This document shows positions 15,095 to 22,877 of a stretch of DNA of 42,076 bases, one piece after another. The DNA is taken from contig JAABRX010000022.1 of NCBI GenBank assembly GCA_011390675.1, forward strand, positions 1 through 42,076, in the 5' to 3' direction. A model generated the notes under the pieces. It did no database searches, had not been told where the DNA came from, and worked only from the letters and a program-made list of their open reading frames with translations. Source of the DNA: Trueperaceae bacterium. GTDB taxonomy: Bacteria; Deinococcota; Deinococci; Deinococcales; Trueperaceae. Each line of letters starts with the position of its first letter. Position 1 is the first letter of the stretch. The translations under genes and the position numbers were made by a program.

Positions 15095-15325
15095 TCAATC
15101 CCGGTCGAGCAGCGCGTACAGGGCGTCCCGGTCGGCAATGTCGACGCGCGCGCCCCCGCTATCCCAATGGGGAAGCGGTGGCAGGGCCGCCGGCCTTGGC
15201 TCCGGCTCATCGAGGATGCGACGCAGGCCCGCCTCGACGAGCGTGGACATCGTGACACCCCGCTTCGCGGACTCCTCGCGGAGTCGCTTCATTACGGTGT
15301 CGTCGATCACGAGGGTCGTCTTCAT
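15095..15325 (-). CDS. vapB: VapB-type antitoxin
   Basis: This 76-residue protein has the ribbon-helix-helix start MKTTLVIDDTVMKRLREESAKRGVTMSTLVEAGLRRIL (DNA-binding dimer). The C-terminal tail contains LPHWDSGGARVDIADRDALYALLD and should wrap the toxin. ATG 15325 is preferred over the in-frame ATG 15337: the -10 box TATGGT covers 15338-15333 and would overlap the upstream codon, so the mRNA should start at 15325 (leaderless). It is coupled to vapC with a 1-nt gap. Confidence 0.9.
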   Translation of the reverse strand: MKTTLVIDDTVMKRLREESAKRGVTMSTLVEAGLRRILDEPEPRPAALPPLPHWDSGGARVDIADRDALYALLDRD

Positions 15326-15361
15326 ATGGTTCACCATACGAGGTGTATGGCGATATGGCAA
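15323..15361 (-). promoter_or_regulatory. vapBC promoter with overlapping autoregulatory operator
   Basis: Minus strand: -35 TTGCCA (15361-15356), 17-bp spacer, -10 TATGGT (15338-15333). A perfect inverted repeat CCATAC-N5-GTATGG (15334-15350) covers the -10, and two further TATGG half-sites flank it (15325-15329, 15354-15358). Binding of the VapBC complex here would block its own transcription, as in known TA modules. Confidence 0.7.
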
Positions 15362-15503
15362 GCCTAGACGGCGAGCGCCATCGGGGTTCGACGGGTTCAC
15401 GCCTCGAGCGTAGGGGTCGCGTCGGCATTGGCCTTCGAGGACCCGGCAGGAGCCGACCAAGCCGCGGCGAGCGCACGTGAGTGCGTAGGCAGCGAGCCCG
15501 CTG

Positions 15504-16196
15504 TCAGTCGCCTAGCAACGCCGCCAACGCCTCGTCCCCCACGACCGGATCCACCGCGAACTCGACGGTGAGCGCGAGCGTCCGCTCTGGGTCGAAGGTC
15601 ACCATGAAGCCGCCCTCCCGCCACACGAGCGTCGCCTCGATGCGTCCGGTCGCGCGCAGCGTGGTGTCGGAGGCGCGTTCGACCTGCAACTCGATCAGCG
15701 TCAGGTCCTGGAGCTGGTAGTAGGCGGAGCCGCTCCAGCGCTCGGGGTGGAAGGCGACGCTGACGTGGTCCGGGTCGCCGGTCCAGGCGAGCGTCTCGGG
15801 GTCGAGTCGGATGCCGAGCACCAGCTCGCGCCGGTCGTCGCGGCCCCGTTCGGGGGCGCCGACGCTGCCGCGCAGGTCGAGCGTGAGCGTGGCCGCCATC
15901 GCGACCACGCCGTTCACGACGAGCGGGTCGGTGGCGATCGTGGTGGCGGTCGCGACCTCGCGGCCGACGAGTCGCCCGGCCAGCGCGCGGGCGCGCGCGT
16001 CGTCGATGGACTCGCTCGGTTCGGGGACCACGGTCACGTACGTGCCGAACGCCACCGGGACGCCGTCGATGGTGGCGTCGAGGGTGCCGGTCGGGGTGTA
16101 GGTGGGCTCCTGGGCGAGGGCGCTGCCGAGAGCGACGAGGGCGACCGTGATCCCGAGGACCAGGGACGCGGCGCGCAGACGGCGGATGGGGTGCAT
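15504..16196 (-). CDS. Secreted protein of unknown function
   Basis: This 230-residue protein has a clear signal peptide (about 6-29, ending LGSALAQE). The mature part is rich in beta-type segments and acidic residues (TGTLDATIDGVPVAFGTYVTVVPEP, TLTLDLRGSVGAPERGRDD, ATLVWREGGFMVTFDP). I do not recognise the family. ATG 16196 is fixed by a perfect AGGAGG at 16209-16204, seven bases upstream. It is monocistronic, divergent from the ABC transporter operon. Periplasmic or surface location is expected. Confidence 0.75.
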   Translation of the reverse strand: MHPIRRLRAASLVLGITVALVALGSALAQEPTYTPTGTLDATIDGVPVAFGTYVTVVPEPSESIDDARARALAGRLVGREVATATTIATDPLVVNGVVAMAATLTLDLRGSVGAPERGRDDRRELVLGIRLDPETLAWTGDPDHVSVAFHPERWSGSAYYQLQDLTLIELQVERASDTTLRATGRIEATLVWREGGFMVTFDPERTLALTVEFAVDPVVGDEALAALLGD

Positions 16197-16298
16197 GATC
16201 GGGCCTCCTCGAGGGGCGGGTGGGGCCCGCACGGCCATCATGCCCCGGGGCCGTTTGCCGGGCGTTATGGGTGCGGCCCCGTACCCGGCATGACGGAC

Positions 16299-16317
16299 GT
16301 CACCCCGCACGGGTGAC
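16299..16317. promoter_or_regulatory. Inverted repeat upstream of the ABC/two-component operon
   Basis: GTCACCC-N5-GGGTGAC is a perfect 7-bp inverted repeat centred 56 bp before the ATPase start codon. An overlapping TGACGGACGTCA lies at 16291-16302. It is a candidate site for the response regulator encoded at 19291. Confidence 0.42.
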
Positions 16318-16363
16318 CCGGCGCGCTACCGGGGCACCCGCCGCCCGCGCCACCCTGAGCTCC

Positions 16364-17317
16364 ATGGAACCCTCCTCAGCGCGCACCCGTTCCGCCCTCC
16401 ACCCGACCCCACCGGCCGTGACCTTCGAGGGCGTCGGCCACGACTACGGCCGCACCGTGGCGCTCGAGGGCTTCGACCTGAGCGTGGCGCCCGGCGAGGT
16501 CGTCGCCGTCCTCGGCCCCAACGGTGCGGGCAAGACCACGGCGATGCACGCGCTGATGGGTCTGCTGTCGCCCAAGCGCGGGCGCGTGCGACTCATGGGT
16601 CGCGACCCGCGCGAACGCGCGGCCCGCGAACACCTCGGAGCGATGCTGCAGATCTCGGGCGTGCCCGAGACGCTGACCGTGCGCGAGCACCTGCGCTGCT
16701 TCGCCGCCACCTACCCGGCGCCGCTCCCGCTCGACGAGCTCCTCGAGCGCGTCGGCCTCACCGAGGTGGCACGGCGCCCGTACGGCAAGCTGTCCGGAGG
16801 CCAGAAGCAGCGGCTGCACCTCGCGATCGCGCTGGTGGGCGACCCGCGCGTGCTGGTGCTCGACGAGCCGACCTCCGGCCTCGACGCCGGCTCACGACGC
16901 TCGCTCTGGGCGATCGTGCGGGCCCTGCTCGGCCGCGGCCGCGCGGTGCTGCTGACCACCCACGACCTCGCGGAGGCCGACGCATTGGCCGACCGGGTGG
17001 TGCTGCTGCACCACGGCCGGATCCTCGCCGAGGGGACGCCGGCCGAGGTGAAGGCCGGCACCGCCTCGCGGCGGGTGCGGGTGGTGAGCCGCCTCGACGA
17101 GGCCTGGTTCCGGGCCCGCCCCGGCGTCGCCGACGTGCGCCGCGACGGTCAGGCGGTCGAGGTGCTGTGCGCCGCCGCCGAGCCGCTGGTGCTCGACGTG
17201 CTCCGCACCGACCCGGCCGCCAGCGACCTGGAGGTCAGCGGCGCCAGCCTGGAGGACGCCTTCCTCGCGATCACGCAGGCAGCCACGGCGGCCGTGCGTC
17301 CGGCGGTGGCCGCATGA
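16364..17317 (+). CDS. ABC-2 type exporter, ATP-binding subunit
   Basis: This 317-residue ATPase has Walker A GPNGAGKTT (51-59), signature LSGGQKQ (143-149) and Walker B LVLDEPTSGLD (164-174). The C-terminal extension beyond about 225 is typical of drug/lantibiotic-type ABC-2 exporters. It pairs with the permease gene by a 4-bp ATGA overlap. The downstream histidine kinase and response regulator make this an ABC-exporter/two-component set of the kind (DesKR, LiaRS-like) that responds to membrane stress or antimicrobials. ATG 16364 is preceded seven bases upstream by CACCCT, a weak -10; the frame is open upstream but without a conserved extension. Confidence 0.93.
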   Translation: MEPSSARTRSALHPTPPAVTFEGVGHDYGRTVALEGFDLSVAPGEVVAVLGPNGAGKTTAMHALMGLLSPKRGRVRLMGRDPRERAAREHLGAMLQISGVPETLTVREHLRCFAATYPAPLPLDELLERVGLTEVARRPYGKLSGGQKQRLHLAIALVGDPRVLVLDEPTSGLDAGSRRSLWAIVRALLGRGRAVLLTTHDLAEADALADRVVLLHHGRILAEGTPAEVKAGTASRRVRVVSRLDEAWFRARPGVADVRRDGQAVEVLCAAAEPLVLDVLRTDPAASDLEVSGASLEDAFLAITQAATAAVRPAVAA

Positions 17318-18135
17318 CCCGCGCCGCCGTCGGGACCGGAGCCGCCGCGGCCCGCCCGGTCGCCTCCTCGCTCACCTTCGCGCGCGCGCTGCGCATGCTG
17401 CGCGTCGAGATCGGTGCGGAACTGCTCAAGCATCTGCGGCTGCCGATCTACGCCGTCTCGACGATCGCCTTCCCGGTGATGTTCTACGTGCTCTTCGCCA
17501 CCATGCAGAACGGCGAGGGACCCGTGCACGTGCCCACGTACATGCTCGCCACGTACGGCGCCTTCGGCGTCATCGGCGCCTCGCTGTTCTCGTTCGGCGT
17601 GTCGGTGGCGGTCGAGCGCGCCCAAGGCTGGATGCGCCTCAAGCGCGCCTCGCCGCTCCCCGGCGCCGTGACGGTGGTCGCGCGCCTCGCCAACGCGCTC
17701 GTGTTCTCGGCCGCCATCGTCGCGGTGCTGCTCGTCGTCGGCACGCTCGTCGCCGGTGTGCGCCTGACGAGCGGCGAGGTCCTCGCGCTGTTCGGCGTCC
17801 ACCTCCTCGCCGCGCTGCCCTTCTGCGTGATCGGGCAGGCGCTCGGCTACGCCCTCGGACCCAACTCCGCCCCCGTCGTCATCAACCTCGCCTACCTGCC
17901 GATGGCGTTCGCGTCGGGCTTGTGGATGCCGATCGACGTCCTCCCGCCGTTCGTGCAGGCGATCGCCCCCTGGCTCCCCGCCTACCACCACGGTCAGCTC
18001 GCGCTCGCGAGCCTCGGTTTCGCCCCCGCCGATGCGGTGCCCGGCCACGTGGCGGCGCTGCTGATCACGGCGGCGATCGCCGGCGTGGCCGCGGTGATCG
18101 CCTACCGCCGTGCGTCGCTCGCCACGTACGGCTAG
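17314..18135 (+). CDS. ABC-2 type exporter, permease subunit
   Basis: This 273-residue membrane protein has six hydrophobic helices. MLRVEIGAELLKHLRLPIY leads into the first, and the conserved YLPMAFASGLWMPIDVLPPFVQAIAPWLPAYH segment (about 196-227) precedes the last. This is the ABC2_membrane pattern. The start ATG overlaps the ATPase stop (ATGA), which fixes it. The exported substrate is unknown. The kinase gene starts 34 bp downstream from its own promoter. Confidence 0.92.
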   Translation: MTRAAVGTGAAAARPVASSLTFARALRMLRVEIGAELLKHLRLPIYAVSTIAFPVMFYVLFATMQNGEGPVHVPTYMLATYGAFGVIGASLFSFGVSVAVERAQGWMRLKRASPLPGAVTVVARLANALVFSAAIVAVLLVVGTLVAGVRLTSGEVLALFGVHLLAALPFCVIGQALGYALGPNSAPVVINLAYLPMAFASGLWMPIDVLPPFVQAIAPWLPAYHHGQLALASLGFAPADAVPGHVAALLITAAIAGVAAVIAYRRASLATYG

Positions 18136-18156
18136 CCCTCCGGCGACCCGTGGCGC

Positions 18157-18162
18157 TACGGT
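18157..18162 (+). promoter_or_regulatory. -10 box TACGGT, leaderless start of the histidine kinase
   Basis: TACGGT ends seven bases before the ATG at 18170. The two-component genes can thus be transcribed separately from the exporter genes. Confidence 0.5.
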
Positions 18163-18169
18163 GAACCCG

Positions 18170-19294
18170 ATGACGGCCCAAACCCATTCCGCGCCCGCCG
18201 CCGCGCCCCCCACGGGGCGCCGGCGGCGGCGCGTGCCGCTCGAAACCTACGTGCACCTGGTCTGGCTCGTCTTCCTCGGCTTCCAACCGGTGTTCGACCC
18301 GGGGGCGGGCCTCCGGGACGCCCTGATCATCGTCGCGATCCTGGTCGTGTTCCTCCCGGTCTACTTCTGGACCTGGTCGCGCTCGGGGCGCGCCGCGCTG
18401 CCCGGCATCGTCGTGCTCGGCCTGATGGGCGCCCTCCTGCCCGGGGTCAACTCCGGCGCGACCACCTTCCTCGTGTACGCCGCCGCGGCGGCGGGTCGCA
18501 AGCTCGAGCCGCGCCCCGCCGTGGTGGTCCTCGCCGTGCTCGTCGCGGCTGCGGTCCTCGGCGCCGCGACCTCGTCCATCCCATGGCCGATCGTGGTCGC
18601 CGTCTACACACCGGCGCTCCTGCTGACGCCCATGATCGGCGCCGTCAGCGTGGTCGACCGCGTGCGCTCGCGCGCCAACGAGCGTCTGCACCGCGCCCAC
18701 GACGAGATCGAGCGGCTCGCCGCCATCGCCGAGCGCGAGCGCATCGCGCGCGACCTGCACGACCTGCTCGGCCACACCCTCTCCGTGATCGTCCTCAAGA
18801 GCGAGCTCGCGGCCAAGCTCGCCGACCACGACGCGGCGCGCGCGGCGACCGAGATCCGCGACGTCGAGCGGATCTCGCGGCGTGCGTTGGGCGAGGTGCG
18901 CGAAGCGGTCGTGCGCTACCGCCAGCGTGGACTGGCGGCCGAGCTCGAGGGCGCGCGCGCCGCCTTCGACGCCGCCGCGGTCCAGCTCGGCGTCGAGCTC
19001 CCGGACGGGGCGCCGCCGCCGCGCGTCGAGGGCATGCTCGCGATGGTGGTGCGTGAGGCGCTCACGAACGTGCTGCGTCACGCCCGCGCCACGCGCTGCG
19101 ACGTGCAGGTGGTGCGCGACGGCGACGCCTGGGTGCTCGAGGTGCGCGACGACGGCCACGGCCGCCTCGGCCCCGTGGGGAACGGCCTCACCGGTGTCCG
19201 CGAGCGGGTCGAGGCCCTTGGCGGCCAGGTCGACGTGCAGGGGGGCGCGGGTGTGCGCCTGACCGTGCGCCTGCCGACGATGGCGGCCGCGTGA
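18170..19294 (+). CDS. NarL/DesK-type sensor histidine kinase
   Basis: This 374-residue membrane kinase has about five hydrophobic helices in the first 165 residues and a short coiled region. The HisKA_3 box is RERIARDLHDLLGHTLS, with phospho-acceptor His197. HATPase motifs follow: REALTNVLRHA (N box), EVRDDGHG and GNGLTGVRERVEALGG. With no large extracellular domain it probably senses the membrane itself or the transporter, as DesK-type kinases do. Its stop overlaps the regulator start (GTGA). It follows the ABC exporter genes. Confidence 0.93.
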   Translation: MTAQTHSAPAAAPPTGRRRRRVPLETYVHLVWLVFLGFQPVFDPGAGLRDALIIVAILVVFLPVYFWTWSRSGRAALPGIVVLGLMGALLPGVNSGATTFLVYAAAAAGRKLEPRPAVVVLAVLVAAAVLGAATSSIPWPIVVAVYTPALLLTPMIGAVSVVDRVRSRANERLHRAHDEIERLAAIAERERIARDLHDLLGHTLSVIVLKSELAAKLADHDAARAATEIRDVERISRRALGEVREAVVRYRQRGLAAELEGARAAFDAAAVQLGVELPDGAPPPRVEGMLAMVVREALTNVLRHARATRCDVQVVRDGDAWVLEVRDDGHGRLGPVGNGLTGVRERVEALGGQVDVQGGAGVRLTVRLPTMAAA

Positions 19295-19893
19295 TCCGCC
19301 TCGTCCTCGCCGAGGACCAGGCGATGGTGCGCGGCGCCCTCGCGGCGCTGTTGTCGCTCGAGCCCGACCTGGAGGTGGTCGGTGAGGCGGGCGACGGCGC
19401 CGAGGCCGAGGCGCTCGTGCGCGAGTTGAGCCCCGACGTGCTGGTCACCGACATCGAGATGCCGCGCGGCACGGGGCTCGAGGTCGCGGCCGCGCTGCGC
19501 GACGCACGGCTACCGACCCGCGTGGTCATCCTCACCACCTTCGCCCGTGCCGGCTACCTGCGCCGCGCGCTCGACGCCGGGGCGCTCGGCTACCTGCTCA
19601 AGGACGCCCCCGCGGCGGTGCTCGCCGACGCCGTGCGGCGCGTGCACGCCGGGTTGCGCGCGATCGACCCCGACCTGGCCGCGCAGGCCTGGGGCGAGGC
19701 CGACCCGCTGAGCGACCGCGAGCGGCAGGTGTTGCGGCTCGCGGGGGACGGGCGCAGCAGCGTCGAGATCGCCCAGGCCCTCGGGCTCGCCGACGGCACG
19801 GTGCGCAACTACCTCTCCGAGGCGATCGGCAAGCTGGGCGCGAGCAACCGGGTGGAGGCGGCGCGGATCGCGCGGGAGCAGGGGTGGTTGTAG
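19291..19893 (+). CDS. NarL-family response regulator
   Basis: This 200-residue regulator has a receiver domain (1-120) with Asp9, phospho-acceptor Asp54 (LVTDIEMPRG) and the conserved Lys of GYLLKD. Its LuxR-type HTH is LSDRERQVLRLAGDGRSSVEIAQALGLADGTVRNYLSEAI (about 138-180). The GTG start overlaps the kinase stop. It probably controls the exporter operon; the GTCACCC inverted repeat at 16299 is a candidate target. Its last 85 bp are overlapped by the convergent gene ending at 19809. Confidence 0.93.
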   Translation: MIRLVLAEDQAMVRGALAALLSLEPDLEVVGEAGDGAEAEALVRELSPDVLVTDIEMPRGTGLEVAAALRDARLPTRVVILTTFARAGYLRRALDAGALGYLLKDAPAAVLADAVRRVHAGLRAIDPDLAAQAWGEADPLSDRERQVLRLAGDGRSSVEIAQALGLADGTVRNYLSEAIGKLGASNRVEAARIAREQGWL

Positions 19894-20435
19894 GGGTGGG
19901 GGATGGTCGCATCCGCATGCACCCCTCTCGTCTCGCTCGACCGCGCCGCCAGACGCGCTCTGAGCTCGCGCACCGCGAGCGCGCGCTCGCGCGGGCCGCC
20001 ATCGCGCAGCGCATCGACCAGGGCCAGTACCTCGTGGACGTCCTGATCGCGCATCGCTGCGTCGGGCGCGGTCCGGTAGAGCGGCGTCAGCGCGTAGCCA
20101 CGGGCGCTTCCCGTCGCCGATGGCCACACGGGTCCCTCCGATGCCGACATCAACCGATCGAGGGGCGGCGCCAGGACGCCGGTTGGGACTCCGCGCGTGG
20201 GTGCGCCGCGAACGGGGAAGAACGCGTACCGAACCCCGTGCTCGAGGAACTCGAAGAGGGCGCGCCGGTCCACGGAACGTCCGCGCACGAGACCAGCGAG
20301 CCCTGCGCGCTTCACGGCGGCGTGGGTCTCCGAAGCGCTCAACTCCAGCCGAACCGCGAGCGATGCGTAGGTCCATGCGCCCATGTCGGGCAAGGCCAGG
20401 ACGACCGCGACGGCGAGGTCTTGGGGCTTGAGCAT
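19809..20435 (-). CDS. MarR-like HTH protein
   Basis: This 208-residue protein has an N-terminal winged-HTH-like region (about 5-60: LKPQDLAVAVVLALPDMGAWTY, then SLAVRLELSASETHAAVKRA). A conserved-looking middle follows: FEFLEHGVRYAFFPVRGAPTRGVPTGVLAPPL, then PVWPSATGSARGYALTPLYR. I recall this as a widespread uncharacterised 'MarR family' group, often next to nucleotidyltransferase-type toxin genes; no such partner is adjacent here. ATG 20435 begins the conserved part; the frame is open upstream but would run through the palindrome. The 3' end overlaps the convergent response regulator gene by 85 bp, an unusual but open arrangement; the extra C-terminus is probably dispensable. Confidence 0.72.
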   Translation of the reverse strand: MLKPQDLAVAVVLALPDMGAWTYASLAVRLELSASETHAAVKRAGLAGLVRGRSVDRRALFEFLEHGVRYAFFPVRGAPTRGVPTGVLAPPLDRLMSASEGPVWPSATGSARGYALTPLYRTAPDAAMRDQDVHEVLALVDALRDGGPRERALAVRELRARLAARSSETRGVHADATIPHPYNHPCSRAIRAASTRLLAPSLPIASER

Positions 20436-20457
20436 GGTGCGACTCGAGCATTCGGGA

Positions 20458-20479
20458 TTCGCGAATCGCGATTCGCGAA
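20458..20479. promoter_or_regulatory. 22-bp perfect palindrome before the MarR-like gene
   Basis: The sequence reads identically on both strands over 22 bp and is built from TTCGCGAA and ATTCG units. It starts 23 bp upstream of the MarR-like ATG. It is a strong candidate operator for autoregulation. It lies in the divergent space shared with the tetR promoter at 20507. Confidence 0.65.
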
Positions 20480-20506
20480 CACCACGCGTGCGTTCGGCTA
20501 CACCCC

Positions 20507-20535
20507 TTGACGAGATGAACACCGTTCAGTATCCT
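20507..20535 (+). promoter_or_regulatory. Promoter of the second tetR with embedded operator
   Basis: -35 TTGACG (20507-20512), 17-bp spacer and -10 TATCCT (20530-20535), ending seven bases before the ATG (leaderless). The spacer contains TGAAC-ACC-GTTCA (20516-20528), repeated almost exactly at 21234. This is a textbook autorepression layout. Confidence 0.75.
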
Positions 20536-20542
20536 CCGGCGC

Positions 20543-21193
20543 ATGAGCCCTAGCCGTCGCCCCGGACCCGACGACGCGAAGCCGCGCGCGAAGCGCCGGA
20601 GCGCCCGCGCCGCTGGCGCCGACACGCGCGCCGAGCTCCTCGCCGCCGCCGTCCGGCTGCTCGCCGAGCACGACGTCGACGGCTTCTCGCTCCGTCAGGT
20701 GGCCGAGGCGGCCGGTTACGCGCCGCCGACCGTCTATCTGCACTTCGCCGACAAGGACGACCTGCTGTTCCAGGCGGCCCTCGAGGGCTTCGCCACCTTC
20801 GGTCAGGCGCTGACGAGGGCGGCGGCGGGGGAGAGCGACCCCATCGTGTGCATCGAGGCGATCGGGCGCGCGTACGTCGCCTTCGGTCTGAGCCACCCCG
20901 TGCAGTACCGACTGATGTTCCTGCGCCGCGGCGACATGATCCTGCGCGCGGGCCCCGACGGCCCCGCCGTGGTCGACGGCTTCGGCGTGCTGCTCGACGC
21001 CGTCGAGGCGGCGATGGCGACCGGGCAACTGGAGCGCGCGCCCGTCCCCGACGTCGCCAACTGGCTGTGGGCCTGGACCCACGGCGTCGTGGCGCTGCAC
21101 CTGACGATGCCGCACGTCGACGCCGGCCAGGCGCTTGCGCTGCTCGAGCAAGGCCTGCGCGTCATGCGCCACGGCCTGTACCGAACCCCCTGA
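20543..21193 (+). CDS. TetR-family regulator (WHG-type C-terminal domain)
   Basis: This 216-residue protein has a basic N-terminal tail, then the HTH at about 30-75 (RAELLAAAVRLLAEHDVDGF, LRQVAEAAGYAPPTVYLHFADKDDLL). The helical C-terminal domain contains YVAFGLSHPVQYRLMF and VANWLWAWTHGVVALHL; the W-THG segment is typical of the WHG group. The ligand is unknown. Matching TGAAC-N3-GTTCA operators lie in its own promoter and before the membrane-protein gene 71 bp downstream, so it should repress both. Confidence 0.93.
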   Translation: MSPSRRPGPDDAKPRAKRRSARAAGADTRAELLAAAVRLLAEHDVDGFSLRQVAEAAGYAPPTVYLHFADKDDLLFQAALEGFATFGQALTRAAAGESDPIVCIEAIGRAYVAFGLSHPVQYRLMFLRRGDMILRAGPDGPAVVDGFGVLLDAVEAAMATGQLERAPVPDVANWLWAWTHGVVALHLTMPHVDAGQALALLEQGLRVMRHGLYRTP

Positions 21194-21233
21194 ACCCGAT
21201 GCCGCCCCGTCAAGTCCTCGCCACGCGTTGAGA

Positions 21234-21246
21234 TGAACACTGTTCA
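21234..21246. promoter_or_regulatory. Second operator of the TetR regulator
   Basis: TGAAC-ACT-GTTCA, with the same GAGA flank as the site at 20516-20528. It lies just upstream of the ribosome binding site (GAGGAG, 21253-21258) of the membrane-protein gene, placing that gene and its partner under the same regulator. Confidence 0.7.
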
Positions 21247-21264
21247 GAATGTGAGGAGCCTCCG

Positions 21265-22299
21265 ATGACCCACCCCGCGCTCGCCCTCGACCCCGTCGCC
21301 GTCTGGCGCCGCCTCGCCGTCCAGCACCGGCCGCTGGCGTTGTCGGGCCTCGCCACCCTCGGCCTACTCGCGCTCTTCGTGGTGGGGCTCCTCCTCGACC
21401 CGCGGACGATCGGCGGGGCGCCCGCCTGGCTCAAGCCGACCAAGTTCGCCGTGTCGATCACCGTCTACACCTTCGCCTTGCTGTGGCTGCTGGGGCACGT
21501 CCGCCAGGACGTCCGCTGGCGGGCTCGACTGGTGCGTGCGGCCGGATGGGTCGTGCTGGCGGTCTTCGTCGTCGAGTGGGTCGCGATCCTCGCGCAGGTG
21601 CTCCGGGGGACGACGAGCCACTTCAACTTCGCGACCCCGTTCGACGCTGCGCTCTACTCGACGATGGGCGTGGCGATCAACGTGCTGATGGGGGCGAACG
21701 TGGTCGTCGTCGTCCTGCTCCTGACGCAACGCTTCGCCTCGCCGGCGTTCGGCTGGTCGCTGCGGTGGGGGATGGCGATCACCGTGCTGGGGATGGCGCA
21801 GGCCATCCTGATGACGGTCCCCACCGCCCAACAACTCGCTGGTTGGCAAGCTGGCGGGCCGGTCACGCTCGTGGGCGCCCACAGCGTCGGCGCGCCCGAT
21901 GGCGTGGGTGCGGGCGGCGCCGGACGCGCGACCGGTATGCCCGCCACCGGCTGGCGCAGCGACGTCGGCGACCTGCGCGTCGGCCATTTCGTCGGCCTGC
22001 ACGCCCTGCAGGTACTTCCGCTGGTGGGCGCCCTGCTCCAGCGCCGGCGCCTGAGCGAGCGGCAGCGGGCCGGGCTGGTGCACGTGGCCGCCGCCGGCTA
22101 CCTCGGCCTGACGCTGCTCGTGACCTGGCAGGCGCTGCGAGCGCAGCCCCTGCTGAGCCCGGACGGCTGGACGTGGGCGGCGCTCGGGGCGCTCGTGGTC
22201 GCGTGCGCGGTGGTGGCATCGATGGTGGTGTGGCTCGGTCGCGGCGTGGTCGACGAGGCGCACGACGCGGCGCCCGCCGGTGCGAGCATGGGCGCATGA
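21265..22299 (+). CDS. Polytopic membrane protein under TetR control
   Basis: This 344-residue protein has about eight to nine hydrophobic helices. Notable are WLKPTKFAVSITVYTFALLWLL (about 54-75), RGTTSHFNFATPFDAALYSTMG (about 113-134) and VGHFVGLHALQVLPL (about 243-257, with two histidines). I recognise the pattern as a conserved uncharacterised membrane family found in many bacteria, without a known activity. GAGGAG six bases before ATG 21265 supports the start. The stop overlaps the next gene by 4 bp (ATGA), so the two are coupled. Confidence 0.82.
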   Translation: MTHPALALDPVAVWRRLAVQHRPLALSGLATLGLLALFVVGLLLDPRTIGGAPAWLKPTKFAVSITVYTFALLWLLGHVRQDVRWRARLVRAAGWVVLAVFVVEWVAILAQVLRGTTSHFNFATPFDAALYSTMGVAINVLMGANVVVVVLLLTQRFASPAFGWSLRWGMAITVLGMAQAILMTVPTAQQLAGWQAGGPVTLVGAHSVGAPDGVGAGGAGRATGMPATGWRSDVGDLRVGHFVGLHALQVLPLVGALLQRRRLSERQRAGLVHVAAAGYLGLTLLVTWQALRAQPLLSPDGWTWAALGALVVACAVVASMVVWLGRGVVDEAHDAAPAGASMGA

Positions 22300-22739
22300 C
22301 CATGGCCACCCTGTTCGACGCCAGCTTCCTGCTCGTCGCCCCGTTCTGGCTGCTGATGATCGCGCTCCCTGGGTGGCGCGTCACCCAGCGGGTGATCGCC
22401 TCGCCCTGGATCGCGGCGCCCGCCGCGGCGCTCTACCTGGCGCTCGTGGTGCCTGGGCTGCCGGGCGTGCTCGCGGCCGTGGCCAGCCCGTCGCTCGAGG
22501 CGATCGCGCCGATGCTCGGCACGCCCGAGGGGGCGACCGTGGCATGGGTGCACTTCCTGGCGTTCGACCTGTTCGTGGGGCGGTGGGTGTACCTCGACGC
22601 GCGGGGGCGGGGCGTGCCTTGGTGGACGACGTCGCCGCTGCTGTTCGCGACGCTGATGGTGGGGCCGGTGGGGTTGCTCGGGTACCTCGTCGTGCGGGGG
22701 TGGGCGTCGCGGGGGCGCGCTGGTGTCGCGGCTGGTTGA
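22296..22739 (+). CDS. ABA4-like (DUF4281) membrane protein
   Basis: This 147-residue protein has four hydrophobic helices. LFDASFLLVAPFWLLMIALPGW at the start and AWVHFLAFDLFVGRWVYLDARGRGVPWW (about 84-111) match the ABA4-like family. Plant ABA4 is required for neoxanthin synthesis; bacterial members have unknown roles, sometimes guessed to be in carotenoid or lipid metabolism. Its ATG overlaps the stop of the preceding membrane gene, giving a two-gene operon under the TetR regulator. Confidence 0.88.
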   Translation: MTMATLFDASFLLVAPFWLLMIALPGWRVTQRVIASPWIAAPAAALYLALVVPGLPGVLAAVASPSLEAIAPMLGTPEGATVAWVHFLAFDLFVGRWVYLDARGRGVPWWTTSPLLFATLMVGPVGLLGYLVVRGWASRGRAGVAAG

Positions 22740-22877
22740 CGAGATCGGAGGCGTCGACGGCGCATTGGGTACCATCCGGCACGACCCAGCGTCGTACCGC
22801 CGACCCGCGCGGCCCAGCGTTCGAAGGGCGCACGCGGTGCGGGGCCGCGTGGCCCAGACGGCGGTCAGGAGGACGGT

